From a virus, in IMG/VR virus record IMGVR_UViG_3300050033_000890, positions 1-64,000 of that record: a DNA stretch of 64,000 nt, one strand, 5' to 3'. A program made the translations under genes and the position numbers. The notes below the pieces were generated by a model. That model did no database searches and was not told where the DNA came from. It saw nothing but the letters and a program-made list of their open reading frames with translations. Numbering within the stretch: the stretch's first letter is position 1; the number at the start of each line of letters is the position of its first letter. Shown piece after piece: positions 34,501-42,355 of this stretch.

Positions 34501-37136
34501 AGACCCATGTCGCGGTATGCCCCGTGATCGGAATTCGAGAGGGCGGGGTCGCTTGCAGAGACGGAGTTCTTGATGCTTGCGCCAAGCGTTGGGCTCTGCA
34601 TGATCTGGTTCAGGGCGTTGCGCAGGCTCGGATCGTTCTCCGCGAAGTAGGGAAAGAGCCGCGAATACACATCGCTGACCATCTTCTGCCGACTCAGATC
34701 GGTGTCGGCCGCCAGACCCTGATCGATGCTCGACACAAGTGATGTGATGGCGCCAGTTCCCGCCGCGTCATAAGCGCAGGACTTGAACATCAGGTAATCG
34801 GCCATCGTCCACTGCGTTGTATTGCCCGACTGCTGAAGCTGCTTCACGCGCGCCGCGGCGACCGGGTAACTGGAAGACTTTTCCATAAACTCGTTCGTCA
34901 ACGCATCCGCATCTGTTTCGCTGACAAAGAAGGACTGGGCTCCGTTCATGAATCCGAAGGGCGACGAGTCAGAGGGGTTTTCGGCTGCATTGAGAAACCG
35001 TGCGCTCATATCGTTCTCGTCGGAGCTGGCCATGTGCTGGCGATAGGTGAAGGCCGCACCCATCAGTGCCCTCTCGTCAGGCGACGCCGCCGTTGCTGCC
35101 TGAGCAAGGGTGTCCCCTTGCAACACGGTCTGTTGCAGGGCAGTCATGTAGACGCCATCAATCGCATTGACTTTGTAGGAGGTGAGTTCTTCGAACTTGT
35201 TCTCGTACTGGCAGGCCGTGAGCTGGGCCATGGCCATGTCCGAGGAATCAGGCACTGTCTCGGTGGTCACCTGGTCCAGCATCAGCCCGAAGATCCCGAG
35301 CATGTTGAGAACCTGGTTCTCGACGTAGATCGCGTGCATTCTGTGAACCGAAGCGATCGAACGGAATTGCGTGCGCAGGCGCTGGTACTGCTGTTCCAGC
35401 ATGTGAGCCATCGAGGTCAGGGTCATCAGGCCGTTGTGGATTGGTTCATCCGTGTTCGGGTTGTCGCGTGTCCCTTGGGAACCGAATGACACCTGCACAA
35501 GAGAGCTGCAGGGCCCGACATGCTGGTAGGTCGGATACTGGAAGCCAGCCAGCGGGATCTGCGCCAGGTTATTGACGAAGAGAACCGAGATGCCCTCCGG
35601 CCAGAGGCCCGGCTGCACACCGCCTGAATTGGAGTCTTGAGGAGCAACCCGGAGTTCGTTCTCCTTGTACAGGAAGAGAACGCCGACGCCACCGGGATCG
35701 GCCCGGTGATCAACACTCCAGCCTTGAGCCACAAGATTGGTTACCTGTGCTTCAAAGGCAGCTTCGGTGCTCGAACTGGTCGTAGTTGTCGGGTTTGACC
35801 CTGAGCTGGCCGGTGTCGTCGCATTCGTTGCCGGCGCAGGGCTGGGCGCTACGGTTGGGGTTGTAGATGCGGCGGTGCCGTTATAGCCAAACGAGGACTG
35901 CGCGATACTCATGACCGTCGAGATGTACTTCGGCACGTTCTCGCCTGCAGGAACACCCGCTGGAGGAATCCCGCCTGTCATCTGCTTGCCTGGATTGATA
36001 ACTACACCACTTTTCAATGTCTGACTGGTTCCGTTCAGATAGCACTTGACGTAAGCAGATCCTGCATTGTAAGCAGCTATGGCAAGCTCGTACGAGCCGA
36101 ACTGACGATACAGCTGGGACATGAGTTTGCAGGCCCCGGTTGTATTCTGGGTCGGGTCATAGGAGTTTGTGACTCCCATGGCCTTTGCAGTTCCATTGAG
36201 CAGTTGAAAGAGACCTGTGGCAGTCGAGTTCGGACTCTTGGCGTTGGGATTGCCTTTGCTTTCGTACCAGCAGATTCCTTGCATTATTGCAGGGTCAAGA
36301 CCAAACTGCGGTGCGATCTGCTGAATGAGCTGAGCGATTGCAGGCGGAAGCGCAACCTTCCCCTTCGGAGCCTTCGACGTCACTGTGGATGGAACAACCG
36401 TTCCGCCGATGGTCGCCGGTGCGTTGAGCTGGCCGGCGTAGTCCGGCACTTGCCCAGATTGGATTGGAAGGTAGGTCCTCCACTTGAGAGCCAGCTCGCC
36501 AGGATTCTGGGCCAGCCACAAGGGGCAGATCGGGTCTCCTGGGTAACGGAAGGCCCGCTCCATGTTGATCTGGCGCCACTGGGAAATGTACTTCTTGAAC
36601 TTCTGTGACTGGTAAGCACTCACACTCTGTCCGGAATCACCCTGGTATCCGAAGTCCTGGGTATAGGGCAGGCAGTTGAAGTAGGTCATCGTCAGGGTGA
36701 CCTTGAGTGCGTCGATGACATCAGGATGGTTGTCGACGCGAAGCTGGCGGAGGCCCATCGAGAGGCGTCTGGTGGAGAACTCCGGATCATGAGCAGCCAG
36801 CATCTGGCGCAGGTGCGGAGACTCCACCTCCACGAAAGGAGCAGCCTTGAAGATGGCGACCATATTGCGAAGGTCTTCCCACTGCTGATACCTGGTGACC
36901 TGATCGGCGTCATTCAACAGGGCCGTCCAGCTCACGGTCACATCCCAGCGGGCTTGCCCCGTCTTCTGGAACATCTCGTTCATGCCACGGAGAGGCGTGA
37001 TCTTCTCGTTGTTCACAACACGCGAGGTCACAATGTCCTGTGGTGGGATCTGCAGGGTGACAAACCCGACGCGGAAGTAGCCCGCATCGAGTGGGTTGTT
37101 CGTGCTGTAATCCTTTTCGGTGGTGATGACGCTCAT
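31590..37136 (-). CDS. giant baseplate hub protein with GH23 transglycosylase
   Basis: This 1848-aa protein combines several tail-hub functions. Residues about 270-430 are a soluble lytic transglycosylase (GH23) domain: catalytic Glu292 in CWYESKGNPN, then ATGLFQLLNGTAKAMGV and YELAIAAYNAGSAYV. Residues about 985-1150 resemble a phage protein D/gp27-like hub domain (LQTGSKIQLRVGFSNN, VFCGEVTEIEG, LTVTAQSYLLELAS). Residues about 1690-1770 hold hydrophobic Gly/Ala-rich membrane segments ending in WIILGLCAIAAVGAAVWWF. It would locally open peptidoglycan during DNA entry and may insert in the membrane. The start lies three bases after the RNAP-like gene. Confidence 0.85.
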   Translation of the reverse strand: MSVITTEKDYSTNNPLDAGYFRVGFVTLQIPPQDIVTSRVVNNEKITPLRGMNEMFQKTGQARWDVTVSWTALLNDADQVTRYQQWEDLRNMVAIFKAAPFVEVESPHLRQMLAAHDPEFSTRRLSMGLRQLRVDNHPDVIDALKVTLTMTYFNCLPYTQDFGYQGDSGQSVSAYQSQKFKKYISQWRQINMERAFRYPGDPICPLWLAQNPGELALKWRTYLPIQSGQVPDYAGQLNAPATIGGTVVPSTVTSKAPKGKVALPPAIAQLIQQIAPQFGLDPAIMQGICWYESKGNPNAKSPNSTATGLFQLLNGTAKAMGVTNSYDPTQNTTGACKLMSQLYRQFGSYELAIAAYNAGSAYVKCYLNGTSQTLKSGVVINPGKQMTGGIPPAGVPAGENVPKYISTVMSIAQSSFGYNGTAASTTPTVAPSPAPATNATTPASSGSNPTTTTSSSTEAAFEAQVTNLVAQGWSVDHRADPGGVGVLFLYKENELRVAPQDSNSGGVQPGLWPEGISVLFVNNLAQIPLAGFQYPTYQHVGPCSSLVQVSFGSQGTRDNPNTDEPIHNGLMTLTSMAHMLEQQYQRLRTQFRSIASVHRMHAIYVENQVLNMLGIFGLMLDQVTTETVPDSSDMAMAQLTACQYENKFEELTSYKVNAIDGVYMTALQQTVLQGDTLAQAATAASPDERALMGAAFTYRQHMASSDENDMSARFLNAAENPSDSSPFGFMNGAQSFFVSETDADALTNEFMEKSSSYPVAAARVKQLQQSGNTTQWTMADYLMFKSCAYDAAGTGAITSLVSSIDQGLAADTDLSRQKMVSDVYSRLFPYFAENDPSLRNALNQIMQSPTLGASIKNSVSASDPALSNSDHGAYRDMGLNSQVLDGEDFNPGMYFTSDKTTYLAKTRTALGNITAQIASGSSQLNSDSNGYQVPAGTIPLSTTTSIPGNMDSIMKMINVPGYSMTEAFPTFKLFFMEDANSGIYYAFDNFYSYSAVIDIEVQRPTNKPATLRMKLMNLTHLLSHKLYDASLAGKWEASLDRFAINTGGTAAATGFDVPTKGFVGRNGIGGAPYQIMGKDNTEGYAGGDMSNRRIPLQYFPLQTGSKIQLRVGFSNNPDKLTPVFCGEVTEIEGNEILTVTAQSYLLELASLSGDKMNSNSWFQLGSLLQNTVNILIPGSGGGMSKGPAYGGVTIFGDAGDVGTVIWMMLKNSGAKHFGHWQVNSPANSLLKGFSWKELAAAPAAGAASVAGMDNVATALQNVYDRCDENIMVDTAVQYDGTSVSTDPKTHSQSRSWMDQRKYPWAPASYYVDSKTTLTVWELIQDIARRYPEYLLLEKWYGFPYSCDATLVFGHPFDWYTARPQMLGDTERVRALNQNNQAYTQWWSASGKQMFLDVMGDGTMPVTVALYKNQLLQQAGASPSGLAAALQSLLTIAVDGVDTGSQTANDWLALPGKLIYTIIPGEKEALRNLQKKINAVQSAYYASILAGDQKSTDFLKPVRRYHFIDHQSIVHNGMRVNDKIYNCIRIGDPEKNGKTYPILANASIPPNHVRALDVTDQINDPKQNVIDQSLSGNTGLIMAYGQSFLREELGKMYRGEIVLRCIPEIEPQDVLLITDPSTGMVGPIEVETVTHVMNLESGFITIIKPRAVITINEAASANFFRMLMMAMGTVIPEIHRLSNLSVYSWMEGAAVATTTAVGAGAVVAGLSYAGGAVATAAEGTGLVALAAGATTEWAAAGAAFLCGPPGWIILGLCAIAAVGAAVWWFTDSTAKLNPVVICPCTKFGRPWVGGIEGWSINDLVGVVNNKAMQFVADEIFPLIDAWKAFHGYPAQIPPTPQPSWGLSAP

Positions 37137-37138
37137 GG

Positions 37139-40100
37139 TTATCTCTCGTCCATTGCCTCGCGGATCCGTTCTTTGGTCCGCAAGCTGTCAAGGCGCGTGG
37201 TGTCGCGGTAGGTGATCGAGATGTGGGAGTTGCCTGCTGGAGCTGCCAGACGGGTCGCTATCTTCGAGGCTTCTGCAGCCCTTCCGCGATCATCCGCCTG
37301 CATGTGGACTTCAAGCTCCGTCGTGCGACCGATCGGCGCGACGACTGCGGTTCGTACACCCCCCTGGGCGGGCCTGATTCTACGAGGAGGGTTGGCAGGC
37401 GCCATAACCCCAGTCTCAGGTTCTCCTGGAACATGGCCATCCACGCCGATCTTCTCTTCCGGGCGAAAACGGTTCCCGGATGGAGCCAATGCCTGTCCCT
37501 TTCGGGGACTGCGCAAGGAGCCGAACAGGATGCCAGCTCCAACCGCGACGGCCGCTCCAACGCCGAGCGCCTTCATTGCGCCGGTCCCGCGCGCCGCCTG
37601 CACGACCTCTTCGACAGAGCGAGCTGCCTGGTTGAAGACGCCCTCGGCGGCCTGGCCTGTCTTCTGAGCGAACTTTCCGGCGGCCGTACGGGCGTTCTCC
37701 GCACCCAGAGTGGCAGCCGAGTAGTCATTGGCGCCCCGGTGGGCAAATGCCTGAACTGCAGGCACCTGATTGTTGAACAGGGTGACGATGTCGCGTTTGG
37801 CGTACTTCGCAGCATTCTCTCCAGTCACGGTCATGATCTGCTGGATCTCGCTGACCTTGGAGTCGTGGCCTCGCCACAGTTTCTCCAGCAGGTCGCGCCG
37901 TTGCTGCGCGAACTCAAGGTACGGATTGATCTCTGCGGTCTCGTCGGCAATCTTGAAGAATGCCTTCTGGGCATCGTTGACCGCGATCTCTTTGCCGAAG
38001 TTCTGTGCGCCCTCCGTCATGGCGGTGATGAACCGGTTCATGCCCTTTTCGCTACGGTCATTGAGCGCCGAGCGAAGAGAGTTGTTCCATGCCATCAGTG
38101 TGGTCAGATCCTGGTACGCGCCGCCGCCCTTCAGCTTTGCCGCGGCGATCGATGCCTCGCGCACGATGTCGTAGGAGAACTCATGGGTGATCAGCTTCTC
38201 GAATGGATCGCGGAAGAGATCGTTGTGGGCCATGGAGGTTTCGAGCAGATCGAAGGTATTCGACAGCATGCCCACATCGGCCGCTGCGGTGCGAGCCTGG
38301 ATCGCTTTGCGGAGATCCCTTCCCGCGAACTTCCTGACATTGGAGAAGACATCCGTCATCGAACCCTTCACGTATTCACGAGGGTTCAATTCGTCGCCTT
38401 CAAAGACGCGACGGAAAGCTCCGAGCCTGCCTTGCAGGCTTTCGGGATTGTTGATCTGTTCTGAGAACCTTTGCCAGCGCGCATACTCCGCCGCGCGCTC
38501 GCCTTGGAGAACAGCAGGATCGGCGACATCCTCGGCCCATTTCACGGCCTGGGTGTTGGCCATGTGGAATGACAGGCGGTCACCATCAGCGTCCATGCGC
38601 ATCATGCGCTGCATCACGGGGTCGGCTCCGACCTGCCACGATCCGTTGAGGTTCGGATCGTATCGCACCTCGGCCATAACCACAGCGTTGATCGGATGAC
38701 GAACTGAAACAGCCTGCACGCGGCCGCCGCCTCGCAGGATCTCGGCGTGTTCCTTGGACATCAGGTCCAGGTACTCTTTGCCGACGCCAATCTCGAAGGG
38801 GTTGACGAAACCGTCGGCATAGCGCAGGGTTGAGGCGCGCGCAGTCGCCCGGCCCTCAAATCCCAGAGGATCGATCGTGGGAGCTCTCCAAACGCCTTCC
38901 TTGCCGACGCCGTAGGATTCCCGGACCTTCTGAACGTAGTTGGCGAGCACGTCCTCGAAAGGAACCTTGGTGCCGAAGCCCTCGTTCACATCGTTGGCAG
39001 TCTGCAGCACGTTGCGCAGTTCGTTCTCCCACTTGTTTGCCGAGTAGCCCATCAGGTCGTGAGCATTGGCCTTGCCGCCGTATGCCTCGCGCCCAAGCAC
39101 CGGAATGAAGTAGTCCTTGCCGGCGACACTCGCTTTGATCGAGTAGTTCCTCTGCGCCAGTTCGTGGGCCGGGTCGAAGATCGTCGGTTTGATTCCAACC
39201 TTGCCGTCAGGCCCGGTCGCTTTCATGACGCGGCTTTCGGCAGTACCCAGCCTGTCGATCAGGCTGTCGCCCACTGCTTCATCGATCGAGATGCTGGCGT
39301 CCCCAAACGGCTTCGAGAAGTCGCGCACACTGGGATCGGTGTGTTGCATGAAATCCCAGGTCATGCCCGTAGAACCATCTGCTTCCAGCCGGCTCAGGAT
39401 CTCGCGCGCCGTTTCGTGTTCCCCGGCCAGAGACATCTGCTGGAGGGCATCGCGGGTGATACCGACACGGGAAGCGTGGTTGAGCACCATGTGATCCGAC
39501 ACGCTCATGGACTCAGGCAGCGCCCGCTGCATCAGGTATTCGAGGTAGGTTCCGTCTTCATGCTTAAACGACCAGTCGATGTAGCTTTCCATGAACCGAT
39601 CGCCGGCGATCTGTTTGTTCTTGATGCGCGCCCCAACCTCATCCATCAGGTCGCGGATGTAATCAGCGGCCTGAGTGTAATCGGCGGCTGACCCTTGAAG
39701 GTCGCGCAGGTTGCCGGTGTGCGTGATCAGACGGCCATTCTCGTAGGAATAGCCCAGCTCGGCCAGGCGGTCCAGGTGACTGCGGCCGGAGAACTTTGCT
39801 TCGGTCAGGAAGGCAGGTGTGTTGCCGGCACCGTAGATGCCGTCAAGCCGGCGGAACGTGTCTCCCAGAGAGTCGTTAAGGACCTGCAGCGGGTTGTTCG
39901 CTTTGGCACTGTTGAACTGTTCCAGGACCACACTGTCGACTTCGTCGGCCACGGCGCCACCCTGGCCCGAGACCCTGAAGTAGTTGTTGAAGCCGCGGAT
40001 CACTCGATCCATCTCGACGTCTTCGAGCGCACGGCTCACAGTCTGCTTGCCCAGGTTGTGGGTCTTCATCCCCTGGACGCCCAGACGCTCTTCAACCTGG

Positions 40101-42178
40101 AGGAGGATCGTTCCGTCCGCCTCGTTGACCGAGTGGTTGATGATGCGGTTGCTGTCGCCCTGGGCAAACATGGAGGTGCCGTACTTCATTCCGAGAACTT
40201 GAACGCGCCCAAACGTCCCTCCCTTGAGGAGGTCCTCGGACAGCATGTTCTCGTGAACGACGTAGTTCACATGGCGCACAGCCTCGGCGCCCACGTTCTT
40301 CTTCATGATGCGTGCGCCTTCACCGATGTAGCCGACGTTGCGCATCGCTTCGTAGTTCTTCCGATTGGACAGGAAGGGCAGGAGTCTGTCCCACATGTCC
40401 GCGGCTATCATTTCGTTGACGCCTGCATCCTTGGCGATGTACCCAACCGCCCGCTGCTTCGCGCCGATCTTGCTGAGAGCCATGTCGAGCGAAAGGGCTC
40501 GAGCTGAATCTTCAAGTGCCAACCGGGAATCGAAACCAGCGCCTGCAACCTGCTCCCACTCCGGCAGGTCGCCGAACAGCGCGCGCTGGCTGGGAGTGAT
40601 CTGGAGGGAGTGAACGCCAAACTCAGGAAGGTCGGTGTAGTCCGTCGCGGAGAAACCGGCATGGCCTTCGGCCACATCCGCCCAGATCGACTTGTTCATC
40701 GACTTGATGCGCAGGCTTTCCTTCTCGCGGTTGTGAACACCCATAGGCTCAATGAACCGAGTTTCCGCCCGTTCCAGGGTGTCGATCTTCGTGCCGCCCG
40801 TGGTCCGGATCTTGCCGCCGGAATCAACCTGGTGGGTGATCTCGGCAACCTTGCGCTCCGGGCGCATCCGGCCCCAAACACCGCGGTCCTCGCCGTCCAC
40901 GGGGAACGATCCCGGCATGTCGGCAAAGACACCTTGGTTGCTGTAGAACTGTTGCTGGCGGCGCGTCGCCTGAGAGATCCCGGCTTCGTCAACCTGGAAA
41001 GGATTTCCATTGAGAGGATCGCGGCCAACGACGAACTGGGCCCGGCTCAGCTCGTCGCGCACGAAGTCTTTTCCGTAACGCAGACCGCGCACACCGTATA
41101 CATCGGCACTGATGTCGCCGCCGTGTTGCATGAAGAAGCGCGAGACTCCGGAGTTCTCGAAGGAGCTTCCCAACCGGATGCCGCCGTTGCCGTCGATGAC
41201 TGGGATGGTCAGGTCAGCGTCGATGCGCAGACCTACGATCTCGTTGATCGGCCGGTTCCGGCCGGCGGGCAGAGTGATGACCTCGATATTCTCGGCGCGA
41301 TAGCCGTACTGCTTGACGGTGGCTGAGTCCTTCAGCAGGTCATCGATCTCTTGGGCCAGAGCAGCGTGCTGTTCCTCAAGTAGAGCGCGCCCGCGGCCCG
41401 CATAACTTTCGGACGTCATGAACTCGGCGTTCGTGGAAGCCAGATCCTTGAGCTGGGGAACTACAGCTCCTTCGCCGGCAACCTTGGCTTCGGATGCTTC
41501 ACGAAGACGGAAGTTCATCTCCCTGATCCAATCGATGTCCTTGGAGTTGGCATCGATGACGTCGCTCATCTCGTTCGCCGTCATCGTCGGTGCCACAGCC
41601 GTCAGGCCCTGCCAACCCAGCTTGTCGGCGGCGCCCGACTGTTTCAGTTGGGCGTGAAAGAGCGCATTCTCCAGGAGGCGATGCTTGGTCGGATCTTCAT
41701 ACAGACGATTGAAATGAGATGTCAGAGCGGAGAATTCACGCTCGATCTGGTTGCTCGTGATCTCTTCGATAGGCAGGCCGGCATAGAAGCGGCTCTGTCC
41801 GGCGAGATATTCGTTGATCGAGATGCGGCCTTCTTCATAGGCGCTGCGCAGCTCGGCGATGTTCACTGCTCCGGTGGCGGCCTGGTAAACCCCATCGCGG
41901 AACCCGTAGTCCGTGGGAACCTGCTTGACGACATCGATGATGCGTTTGCCTTCACTGACCGCCGTGGGGATGATGCGCGGGGCCACCATGGCCGCGGCGA
42001 CGATTGCCGGCGTCGTCATGGTGGACGTCTTGAAGTAGCCCCGTTCGTCGTTCTTCATGAACAGGGGCGCAGCCAATGCGGCCGCACCGGCGCCGAACAT
42101 CAGACCAGGCCGTTGTGCAGCCCAGCCGTAAACCCCGGTCAGGTTCTTGAAGATGTCACGAGGGTCCATAAGGGTCAC
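37139..42178 (-). CDS. probable virion-associated RNA polymerase (DxDGD two-barrel type)
   Basis: This 1679-aa protein sits between the tape-measure-position gene and the hub gene. Residues 1160-1212 carry VRHPINAVVMAEVR and then MRMDADGDRLSFHM. DADGD (Asp1196, 1198, 1200), the downstream His and the upstream R-x-P match the catalytic barrel of two-barrel RNA polymerases (bacterial beta-prime, YonO, crAss-like gp66, RDR). Lys705 and Lys711 in GMKTHNLGKQ could be first-barrel lysines, but that is speculative. Residues 20-75 contain two hydrophobic segments. The inference is a packaged polymerase ejected with the DNA. The start is GTG 42178 or ATG 42169; neither has a Shine-Dalgarno sequence. 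A large unrelated ejection protein is the alternative. Confidence 0.6.
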   Translation of the reverse strand: MTLMDPRDIFKNLTGVYGWAAQRPGLMFGAGAAALAAPLFMKNDERGYFKTSTMTTPAIVAAAMVAPRIIPTAVSEGKRIIDVVKQVPTDYGFRDGVYQAATGAVNIAELRSAYEEGRISINEYLAGQSRFYAGLPIEEITSNQIEREFSALTSHFNRLYEDPTKHRLLENALFHAQLKQSGAADKLGWQGLTAVAPTMTANEMSDVIDANSKDIDWIREMNFRLREASEAKVAGEGAVVPQLKDLASTNAEFMTSESYAGRGRALLEEQHAALAQEIDDLLKDSATVKQYGYRAENIEVITLPAGRNRPINEIVGLRIDADLTIPVIDGNGGIRLGSSFENSGVSRFFMQHGGDISADVYGVRGLRYGKDFVRDELSRAQFVVGRDPLNGNPFQVDEAGISQATRRQQQFYSNQGVFADMPGSFPVDGEDRGVWGRMRPERKVAEITHQVDSGGKIRTTGGTKIDTLERAETRFIEPMGVHNREKESLRIKSMNKSIWADVAEGHAGFSATDYTDLPEFGVHSLQITPSQRALFGDLPEWEQVAGAGFDSRLALEDSARALSLDMALSKIGAKQRAVGYIAKDAGVNEMIAADMWDRLLPFLSNRKNYEAMRNVGYIGEGARIMKKNVGAEAVRHVNYVVHENMLSEDLLKGGTFGRVQVLGMKYGTSMFAQGDSNRIINHSVNEADGTILLQVEERLGVQGMKTHNLGKQTVSRALEDVEMDRVIRGFNNYFRVSGQGGAVADEVDSVVLEQFNSAKANNPLQVLNDSLGDTFRRLDGIYGAGNTPAFLTEAKFSGRSHLDRLAELGYSYENGRLITHTGNLRDLQGSAADYTQAADYIRDLMDEVGARIKNKQIAGDRFMESYIDWSFKHEDGTYLEYLMQRALPESMSVSDHMVLNHASRVGITRDALQQMSLAGEHETAREILSRLEADGSTGMTWDFMQHTDPSVRDFSKPFGDASISIDEAVGDSLIDRLGTAESRVMKATGPDGKVGIKPTIFDPAHELAQRNYSIKASVAGKDYFIPVLGREAYGGKANAHDLMGYSANKWENELRNVLQTANDVNEGFGTKVPFEDVLANYVQKVRESYGVGKEGVWRAPTIDPLGFEGRATARASTLRYADGFVNPFEIGVGKEYLDLMSKEHAEILRGGGRVQAVSVRHPINAVVMAEVRYDPNLNGSWQVGADPVMQRMMRMDADGDRLSFHMANTQAVKWAEDVADPAVLQGERAAEYARWQRFSEQINNPESLQGRLGAFRRVFEGDELNPREYVKGSMTDVFSNVRKFAGRDLRKAIQARTAAADVGMLSNTFDLLETSMAHNDLFRDPFEKLITHEFSYDIVREASIAAAKLKGGGAYQDLTTLMAWNNSLRSALNDRSEKGMNRFITAMTEGAQNFGKEIAVNDAQKAFFKIADETAEINPYLEFAQQRRDLLEKLWRGHDSKVSEIQQIMTVTGENAAKYAKRDIVTLFNNQVPAVQAFAHRGANDYSAATLGAENARTAAGKFAQKTGQAAEGVFNQAARSVEEVVQAARGTGAMKALGVGAAVAVGAGILFGSLRSPRKGQALAPSGNRFRPEEKIGVDGHVPGEPETGVMAPANPPRRIRPAQGGVRTAVVAPIGRTTELEVHMQADDRGRAAEASKIATRLAAPAGNSHISITYRDTTRLDSLRTKERIREAMDER

Positions 42179-42199
42179 AGGAAGGGGGTTGGGCGGATG

Positions 42200-42266
42200 C
42201 TTCCAATCGAGGCGAGGAGCACGAGGATGGGTGTGCTTGCGTGGAAGTCCAGGTTTTGATCCGCCC
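42200..42266 (-). promoter_or_regulatory. structured leader of the RNAP-like gene
   Basis: In the 177-base gap, GGGCGGAT (42191-42198) pairs with ATCCGCCC (42259-42266), and an inner TTCCA/TGGAA pairing is also possible. The leader of about 105 bases lies between the promoter-like site and the RNAP-like start and lacks a Shine-Dalgarno sequence. Folding could control translation of the giant gene. Confidence 0.4.
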
Positions 42267-42291
42267 GGCAGGGGCCGATGAGGCTGTTACG

Positions 42292-42320
42292 AGTCTCCCT
42301 GTTGGCAGGGATCTACCAAA
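42292..42320 (-). promoter_or_regulatory. promoter-like site TTTGGT-N17-GAGACT
   Basis: On the minus strand CTTTGGTAG (TTTGGT at 42315-42320) is followed after 17 bases by GAGACT (42292-42297). The spacing and the ACT end match the other sites of this class at 30241, 56732 and 59600. It starts 36 bases after the stop of the 1337-aa gene and would drive the RNAP-like and hub genes. Confidence 0.5.
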
Positions 42321-42355
42321 GCCTCATTCGACCACATAGGAACGGTCTACTTGCA

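Noticed and set aside
40043-40069. Lys705/Lys711 (GMKTHNLGKQ) as first-barrel catalytic lysines of the RNAP-like protein
   Set aside because: Spacing of six differs from the eight in beta subunits; too weak to claim without a structure.
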